Positions 1-4,250 of a DNA stretch of 7,041 bases are shown here, one piece after another. The DNA comes from Phycisphaerales bacterium. Its GTDB lineage: Bacteria; Planctomycetota; Phycisphaerae; Tepidisphaerales; Tepidisphaeraceae. The translations under genes and the position numbers were made by a program. The stretch lies in assembly GCA_028288905.1 (NCBI GenBank), contig JAQGHJ010000601.1, positions 1 through 7,041 on the forward strand. Direction: 5' to 3'. The notes beneath the pieces are model-generated. The model was not told where the DNA came from, made no database searches, and worked only from the letters and a program-made list of their open reading frames with translations. The stretch's first letter is position 1. Each line of letters opens with the position of its first letter.

Positions 1-1
1 G

Positions 2-382
2 ATGGCGGCGGCTGCCGGGTTCGCGGGGGCGGCCGCCGCGGCGGCGTTCGGTCCGATCGCCCGATTTCCGGGCGGGGGCGGGGATGCCGAGCGGGTCGTT
101 TACGCCCGGGTGCCGGAGTCGCCGACGGCCACCGGGACCGGCCCGACGTCGGACGTCGCGCGAGCTGTTGCCCGCCAACCGATCCCGCCGACGGTCGAGC
201 CCCGCGGGGCGGAGTCAACGGGGTCTGTGCTCGCCAGCTTAGCTAGCGACGAGCGCGGCCGGACGCCCGGCAACTTGCTGGCGTTACGGACGGTCGTGCT
301 GGCCGGCGGCGTCGAGGCCCTGCCGGCTACCCCGTTCGGCATGGCCGGCCCGCCGGTGCGGGCGGGGGACCGGTTTCCGTGA
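2..382 (+). CDS. Hypothetical protein, possibly 5'-truncated by the window edge
   Basis: This open frame runs from the left edge of the window to a TGA at 380-382 and encodes up to 126 residues. An ATG lies at base 2, but nothing upstream is visible, so it may be an internal Met of a longer protein. The first 22 residues are rich in Ala and Gly with Phe and Ile, and could be a membrane segment or the hydrophobic part of a signal peptide. The rest is rich in Pro, Gly, Arg and Ala, with no motif I recognise. Codon third positions are mostly G or C, but some codons (TTA, TCA, CGA, GTT) are less typical than in the genes downstream. It may be the end of a real gene or a chance open frame in GC-rich DNA. 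I assign no function. Confidence 0.35.
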   Translation: MAAAAGFAGAAAAAAFGPIARFPGGGGDAERVVYARVPESPTATGTGPTSDVARAVARQPIPPTVEPRGAESTGSVLASLASDERGRTPGNLLALRTVVLAGGVEALPATPFGMAGPPVRAGDRFP

Positions 383-530
383 CGCGCGGCACCGACGGCG
401 ACTGCATCGCGGGCGGCGGGCCGCATTCCCGGGCGGGCGTGAGGTCCGCCTTCGACCCCCCGGGTGCGGGCGCGACACGGTCCGCGGAATGTTCACGTCG
501 GTCTTCTGTCGTGACCTCCGACTCGCCCCG

Positions 531-550
531 TGAACCGCGAATCCGGTTCA
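531..550. repeat. Inverted repeat TGAACCG-N6-CGGTTCA
   Basis: Two 7-bp arms, TGAACCG (531-537) and CGGTTCA (544-550), are perfect reverse complements separated by six bases, CGAATC. The repeat lies 170 nt before the next start codon and is followed by TTTATC. Its size and symmetry fit the operator of a dimeric DNA-binding protein. It could equally form a small RNA hairpin ending transcription of the upstream frame. No regulator gene lies in the window, so the role is open. Confidence 0.4.
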
Positions 551-587
551 TTTATCCGACACATCGCCCGCCTCTGTCAGTGCGTCA

Positions 588-619
588 GAGTAGCCCCACC
601 CTCCCGGGTGGGGCTACTC
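588..619. terminator. Perfect 14-bp stem-loop, terminator or leader hairpin
   Basis: GAGTAGCCCCACCC (588-601) pairs perfectly with GGGTGGGGCTACTC (606-619) around a four-base TCCC loop. No T-run follows on either strand, so it is not a canonical intrinsic terminator. It could be a Rho-assisted or T-less terminator for upstream transcription, or a stable element in the leader of the gene starting at 721. Its presence in the open extension of that gene supports the later start. Confidence 0.5.
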
Positions 620-720
620 GGGAATCGTTCAGTTTAGCGCGACACCGCCGTCGCACCATCCCCTCGTACAGCCTCGACTTTTTCGCTCGTCACACCGGCG
701 AGCGGGAGCCACAACTCTCC

Positions 721-2301
721 ATGCGACACCACACTATCGTTCGGCGTTCAATGTTCATTTCGACGGCTATCGCCGCCGCTGCTGGCAGTTTACCGGCGGC
801 CGCCGAACCGCCCGGGCCGGCGACGTCGGCTCAACCGGCCTCGGGGCCGGCGACGGCCCGGGCCGCCCGCGCGTCCGTGCCCCTTGCCTACGCGATGGCC
901 GTCCGCCCGGCCGCCCCGGCCCGGCCGGCGTTGCGGTACCGGTTGCTGCCGCCGCCGGCCGACCTGACGCCCGGGAACGCGGCCCCGCTCTACCTGACGG
1001 CCGCCGGGCTTTACCCGCAGGCCGACGACGCCTTCGTCAACAAGGTGTTGACCGACGACGAGGTTCGGCGGTTCGGGCTGCCGGACAACAAGGCGGAGAA
1101 CCACACCTGGAGCAGCCTGTTCCTGGAGGTGCCGTTGGCAGCGCTGGCGACCGACCCGCCGGAGCTCAAGCAGTACCTGGCCGACACGGAGAGCGCGTAC
1201 CGGCTGCTGGACATCGCCTCCCGCCGCGAGACGTGCGCGTGGGACCTGCCGCTGCGGGAGCAGGGGTTCGACGCCCTGCTCCCGCACCTGAACGGGATGC
1301 GGCGGCTGGCGACGGCCGCCTGCGTCCGGGCCCGGCGGGCGATGGCCGCTGGGGACGTCGACGCGGCCGTCCGGGCGCTGCGGGTCGACTTCGCGATGGC
1401 CAAGGCGCTGGACCAGCAGGCCGTCCTGGTGCAGGAGCTGGTCGGGGTGGGCATCGCGGCGCTGGGGCTGGCCCGCGTCCGGGAGTTGGCCGGCCTGCCG
1501 GACGCCCCGAACCTGTACTGGCCGCTGGCCGACCTGCCGGCCCCGCTCCTGGACGTCCGCCGGGCGCTGGAGACGGAGCGGGCGCTGCTGGCGCACACGT
1601 TCCCCGAGATGAAGAAGGTGCGGGACGGGACGTTCGGCGAGGCCGACTGGGCGGCGCTGACGGAGCGGGTGGGCAAGCTCACCCGGACGGTGCGGTCGTT
1701 CTGGGAGAACCGCCCGACGATCCCCCCGCCCGGGGCGCTGGCCGAGCGGCTGGGGGCGGTGGCGGCGTCCGCCTACCTGCTGCCGCAGGCCCGGCAGTAC
1801 CTGGCAAGTCGCGGGCTGACGCCGGCCGAGCTGGACGCGCTGCCGCCGGCCGTCGTGCTCGGGCGGTTCGTGTTCGGGTCGTACGACGAGGCGTACGACG
1901 AGGTGGTGAAGTGGACGGCCGTCCCGTACGCGGCCGCCCGCGGGCGGGCGGCCGAGGCCCGGGCGGTCCAGCGGAGGCTGGCGGCCGGGGCGTCGGCGAA
2001 CCCGCTGTTCTCGATCATCCCGTCCGTCGAGCGGGCCGTGATCACGTCGAACCAACTGGCCCGGCAGGTCGCGGCGCAGCAGACGGTCGAGGCGCTGCGG
2101 GCCCACGCCGCCGGGCACGGCGGAATTCTGCCGGCGTCGCTGGACGCGCTGGCCGACTCGGACACGCCGGTCCCGCCCGACCCGTTCACGGGCCGGCCGT
2201 TCGTGTACCGGCCGGGGGACGGCGGCCGGTCCGCCGTCCTGGAGTCGCTCGTGCCCGAGCGGCCGACGGACGGGCTGGTGGTGACGGTAAACGTCCGGTG
2301 A
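721..2301 (+). CDS. Exported conserved planctomycete hypothetical protein
   Basis: This encodes 526 residues if translation starts at ATG 721; ATG 751 is an alternative. A GGGAG at 704-708 is a weak Shine-Dalgarno with a long 12-nt spacer. The start at 721 gives a signal peptide: a basic n-region with an Arg pair (residues 8-9), a hydrophobic stretch (11-24) and likely cleavage near PAAA-EPP (25-31). A Pro/Ala-rich linker follows to about residue 70. The mature part opens with LRYRLLP...TPGNAAPLYLTA (71-94), and PNLYWPLADLPAPLLDVR (263-280) comes later. Both match a planctomycete-specific family I recall, which has no established function. The middle is mostly predicted helix. The end (454-510) resembles tails common in planctomycete proteins: an ALRAHAAGHGGILPASLDAL segment followed by PPDPFTGRPFVYR. 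No catalytic motif is visible. It is probably envelope-associated or secreted, and 133 nt separate it from the transaldolase gene. Confidence 0.85.
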   Translation: MRHHTIVRRSMFISTAIAAAAGSLPAAAEPPGPATSAQPASGPATARAARASVPLAYAMAVRPAAPARPALRYRLLPPPADLTPGNAAPLYLTAAGLYPQADDAFVNKVLTDDEVRRFGLPDNKAENHTWSSLFLEVPLAALATDPPELKQYLADTESAYRLLDIASRRETCAWDLPLREQGFDALLPHLNGMRRLATAACVRARRAMAAGDVDAAVRALRVDFAMAKALDQQAVLVQELVGVGIAALGLARVRELAGLPDAPNLYWPLADLPAPLLDVRRALETERALLAHTFPEMKKVRDGTFGEADWAALTERVGKLTRTVRSFWENRPTIPPPGALAERLGAVAASAYLLPQARQYLASRGLTPAELDALPPAVVLGRFVFGSYDEAYDEVVKWTAVPYAAARGRAAEARAVQRRLAAGASANPLFSIIPSVERAVITSNQLARQVAAQQTVEALRAHAAGHGGILPASLDALADSDTPVPPDPFTGRPFVYRPGDGGRSAVLESLVPERPTDGLVVTVNVR

Positions 2302-2322
2302 CGGTCGGGCGGTGACCCGGCC

Positions 2323-2339
2323 CCCCGCTTAACACGGGG
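2323..2339 (+). terminator. Weak hairpin after the exported hypothetical gene
   Basis: CCCCG (2323-2327) pairs with CGGGG (2335-2339) around a seven-base loop, 21 nt after the stop codon. The stem is only 5 bp and no T-run follows. It is the only candidate terminator between this gene and the transaldolase promoter. Confidence 0.25.
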
Positions 2340-2362
2340 ATTCCGGCGGGCGGCCGGGCGGG

Positions 2363-2391
2363 TTCCCGCCGCGCGTCGGCGCCCCTACAAT
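2363..2391 (+). promoter_or_regulatory. Candidate sigma-70-type promoter of the transaldolase gene
   Basis: A TACAAT hexamer (2386-2391) stands out in otherwise GC-only sequence and matches five of six bases of the TATAAT consensus. A poor -35 candidate, TTCCCG (2363-2368), sits exactly 17 bp upstream. Transcription would start near 2398, giving a leader of about 37 nt. The -10 element is the persuasive part; the -35 is weak. Confidence 0.5.
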
Positions 2392-2434
2392 CCCGCCGCC
2401 CGCACCCCCGAACCCGAAAGGACCGGTCCCGCCC

Positions 2435-3481
2435 ATGTCCCTGCAATCCCTCGTCGCCTCCGGCACGAAGCTCTGGCTCGACTCGATCGACCCCGACCTG
2501 ATCAAGACGAACCGCGCCTGGGGGGCGACCGGGGCGACGTCCAACCCGATCATCATCTCCGACCTGATCAAGACCGGGCGGTTCGACGACCTGATCTCGA
2601 AGCTGGCCGGCGAGGGCAAGAGCGACGAGGACCTGGCCTGGGCGTTGACCGACAAGCTGGTGAACGACGCCCAGCAGGTGTTCCGGCCGGTGTGGGAGGA
2701 GACGAAGGGGAACAACGGGTACGTCAGCTTCGAGGTCGACCCGCTGCTGGAGGACATCAAGGCCCCGATCCCGCACGCGGACAAGGTCAAGCGGTACGTC
2801 GCCCTCGGGACGCAGTGGGGCAAGGGGCACGACAACCGGATGATCAAGGTGCCGGCGACGGCGGCCGGGCTCGACGCGCTGGAGGACCTGGCCGCGGCCG
2901 GGCTGACGCTGAACGTGACGCTGATCTTCTCCGAGCGGCAGTACAAGCTCGCCCGGGACAACGTCTGGCGGGGCGCCCAGCGGCGGCCGGGCGGGCTGGC
3001 GACGTTCAAGAGCGTCTACAGCATCTTCGTCAGCCGGGTGGACGTGTACACGGAGAAGCACGTGCCGGACCTGAGCCCGGCCGCCCAGGGGATGGTCGGG
3101 ATCGCGAACGTCAAGCGGCTGTGGAAGGAGAACCACGAGTTCTGGGCGGACAAGAAGTTGCCGCTGCAGCAGGAGATCATCTTCGCCAGCACCGGGACGA
3201 AGAAGCCGACCGACCCGCCGGACAAATACGTCGCCGCCCTGGCCGGGAGCGACATCCAGACGAACCCGCCGGCGACGAACGACGCGGTGCAGAAGCTGAA
3301 CAAGACGTACACCCGGCAGGTCGACCAGCTGCCGCCCCAGGCGGTGTTGGACGAGATCGACGCGAAGGTCGACCAGAAGAAGCTCGAGGACACGCTGATG
3401 GCCGAGGGGACGAGCAAGTTCGCCCAGCCGCAGCGCGACCTGCTGAAGCTGATCAAGGAGAAGCGGGCGGCCGTGGCGTGA
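2435..3481 (+). CDS. tal: Transaldolase (mycobacterial-type subclass)
   Basis: Transaldolase moves a dihydroxyacetone unit from sedoheptulose 7-phosphate to glyceraldehyde 3-phosphate in the cytosolic non-oxidative pentose phosphate pathway, through a lysine Schiff base. The 348-residue protein is complete and of normal length. Compared with E. coli TalB from memory, the active site is intact: Asp16 in LWLDSID, Asn37 in GATSNP, Glu100 in VSFEVDP, Schiff-base Lys138 in IKVPAT, Asn160 and Thr162 in NVTLIFS, and phosphate-binding Ser196 and Arg201 in YSIFVSRVD. The segments [17 protein letters not shown] and FVSRVD resemble the mycobacterial-type family more than TalB. FASTGTK (250-256) follows as expected. 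ATG 2435 is preceded by AAAGGA (2417-2422), a long 12-nt spacer. The gene appears monocistronic, with its own promoter candidate and a hairpin after the stop. No other pentose phosphate gene is visible nearby. Confidence 0.94.
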   Translation: MSLQSLVASGTKLWLDSIDPDLIKTNRAWGATGATSNPIIISDLIKTGRFDDLISKLAGEGKSDEDLAWALTDKLVNDAQQVFRPVWEETKGNNGYVSFEVDPLLEDIKAPIPHADKVKRYVALGTQWGKGHDNRMIKVPATAAGLDALEDLAAAGLTLNVTLIFSERQYKLARDNVWRGAQRRPGGLATFKSVYSIFVSRVDVYTEKHVPDLSPAAQGMVGIANVKRLWKENHEFWADKKLPLQQEIIFASTGTKKPTDPPDKYVAALAGSDIQTNPPATNDAVQKLNKTYTRQVDQLPPQAVLDEIDAKVDQKKLEDTLMAEGTSKFAQPQRDLLKLIKEKRAAVA

Positions 3482-3531
3482 GCCGAGGGGCGTCCGCTTC
3501 CCGGTCGTCGCAACAACCCGCCCCAAATGTG

Positions 3532-3556
3532 CCCGCGGTGGCCCGCGCACCGCGGG
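3532..3556 (+). terminator. Hairpin terminator candidate after the transaldolase gene
   Basis: CCCGCGGTG (3532-3540) and CACCGCGGG (3548-3556) form a perfect 9-bp stem with a seven-base loop, starting 51 nt after the transaldolase stop. No T-run follows. Its position at the end of a gene and its stability suggest transcript termination or 3'-end protection. Confidence 0.55.
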
Positions 3557-3651
3557 GGCAAGCGTAGTCCCCTCATGTCATGGCCCGCCCGGGCCCGCGC
3601 CGAACGGGCAGGCTGGGGCCCCCGCCCGCACGGATCGTGGGTCGATTGTTC

Positions 3652-3681
3652 TTGCCTGACCCCGGTCAATCGGATTATTAT
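3652..3681 (+). promoter_or_regulatory. Candidate sigma-70-type promoter for the S53 gene leader
   Basis: TTGCCT (3652-3657) and TATTAT (3676-3681) are spaced 18 bp apart. This AT-rich island is the best consensus-like promoter in the window. Predicted transcription starts near 3688. The spacer contains a short inverted repeat, TGACC-CC-GGTCA (3657-3668), which could bind a repressor or activator. The only convincing gene downstream is the S53 protein starting at 4251, which implies a leader of about 560 nt unless a closer promoter exists. Confidence 0.6.
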
Positions 3682-3688
3682 GCGGGTT

Positions 3689-3719
3689 ACGTCGGTCGCG
3701 GTGTGCCTACGGCCGACGT
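3689..3719 (+). promoter_or_regulatory. Stem-loop at the predicted transcript 5' end
   Basis: ACGTCGGTCG (3689-3698) pairs with CGGCCGACGT (3710-3719), ten pairs including one G-U, around an 11-nt loop. It begins within a few bases of the predicted start of transcription, so the mRNA would carry a stable 5' hairpin. Such structures often slow RNA decay from the 5' end. The DNA could also serve as an operator overlapping the start site. Confidence 0.45.
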
Positions 3720-4192
3720 CTACCCACGGCTCGGATAACGAACCCGATCGGTTGGTGTCGGAACGACGACGGGCTCGGGTGCCCGCCTCCCCCGAGGGCT
3801 CGGAATAATCCGAAGTCATCGAGGGACAATCGCCCGGCGACCCGGTGCGGCTCGGTCGCGTGGCGGCGCGGCCACCGTCCGGGAGGTGCCGCGTAGCGCG
3901 GCCGGCCCGGCGGGCGTCTTTAGACGGGTGCCTGTCGGCCCGGGGTCGCCGTGCCGCGACCCTTGCGGCCGGGGTAGCGTGGAGGCTTCGGCGGTGGGCC
4001 TTGGCGGACCGGCCCGGACCCGAAGTTGCCCGACGTCTGTGATGGCCGTCCGTCTCGTGCCTGCTGCGGTCTGACGCGCGTGCCCGCCCTGAAGGCCCGC
4101 GCCCCGTGCCTCCCGATCACCCGTACGAACCTGTTCAACCCGTGCGAACCCGCGACCGGGCCGCGGCCTGCCGCCCCGCCCGTCGTCGCACC

Positions 4193-4228
4193 CCTCTCCC
4201 GGCCGGCCGTCCGCGGCCCCGGGAGAGG
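4193..4228 (+). promoter_or_regulatory. Strong hairpin immediately upstream of the ribosome-binding site
   Basis: CCTCTCCCGG (4193-4202) pairs perfectly with CCGGGAGAGG (4219-4228). After a two-base bulge (4203-4204), GGCCG (4205-4209) pairs with CGGCC (4214-4218) around a TCCG tetraloop. This gives about 15 bp of nearly all G-C pairing that ends 9 nt before the AAGGAG at 4238. It could stop transcription before the gene, protect the mRNA, or control ribosome access. No T-run follows it, but TTTTCGA lies just after AAGGAG. Confidence 0.5.
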
Positions 4229-4237
4229 CGCCTGGCC

Positions 4238-4243
4238 AAGGAG
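4238..4243 (+). promoter_or_regulatory. Shine-Dalgarno AAGGAG that fixes the GTG start at 4251
   Basis: AAGGAG lies seven bases before GTG 4251 and is the strongest ribosome-binding site in the window. It favours GTG 4251 over TTG 4026 (the far 5' end of the open frame) and over ATG 4284, neither of which has a comparable site. Confidence 0.75.
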
Positions 4244-4250
4244 TTTTCGA

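Larger units (their letters stand above)
383..720. other. Non-coding interval upstream of the exported hypothetical gene
   Basis: The frame of the next gene stays open back to 379, but the extra 114 residues are low-quality sequence full of Arg, Ser and Pro. The interval also contains a perfect inverted repeat and a long hairpin, which argues that it is not translated. I found no convincing -35/-10 pair here. A short stem, CGCTCG (684-689) with CGAGCG (699-704), lies close to the weak ribosome-binding site of the next gene. Confidence 0.6.
3688..4250 (+). promoter_or_regulatory. Predicted long structured 5' leader of the S53-domain gene
   Basis: This stretch carries no convincing gene. Several stem-loops can be drawn: 3689-3719 (10 pairs including one G-U, 11-nt loop), 3774-3796 (6 bp), 3943-3962 (GGGTCGC with GCGACCC, 7 bp) and 4193-4228 (15 bp, described separately). 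The near-repeat CCGTACGAACC (4121-4131) and CCGTGCGAACC (4140-4150) lies between the last two. I recognise no known riboswitch class. Small open frames within it (for example 3845-4042) start at poor codons, lack ribosome-binding sites and read as Arg/Ala-rich noise. It may be a regulatory leader, or may hide an unrecognised small RNA. Confidence 0.45.

Noticed and set aside
379..720. N-terminal extension of the exported hypothetical protein back to 379
   Set aside because: The extension would bury the signal peptide at residue 115 and would have to translate through a perfect 14-bp hairpin. The Arg/Ser-rich sequence has no family resemblance.
1233..2315. 360-codon alternative plus-strand frame inside the exported hypothetical gene
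   Set aside because: It is in a different frame of a gene with recognisable family motifs, and its product is almost only Gly, Ala, Arg and Pro.
2186..3550. 454-codon open frame on the minus strand
   Set aside because: It is opposite the transaldolase gene and composed of Arg/Leu/Val/Pro-rich noise. It also crosses the hairpin downstream of that gene.
3527..3808. 93-codon plus-strand frame in the transaldolase-S53 gap
   Set aside because: It starts inside the transaldolase terminator hairpin, runs through the promoter at 3652-3681, has no ribosome-binding site and shows no protein-like pattern.
3845..4074. Two small plus-strand frames (65 and 62 codons) in the S53 leader
   Set aside because: They begin at weakly placed codons without a Shine-Dalgarno, overlap each other in different frames and are Arg/Ala/Pro-rich. 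They do not look translated.
4026..4250. N-terminal extension of the S53 protein back to a TTG at 4026
   Set aside because: There is no ribosome-binding site at the TTG, and the stretch encodes Pro/Arg/Cys-rich noise across the hairpin at 4193-4228. AAGGAG plus GTG at 4251 is much better.
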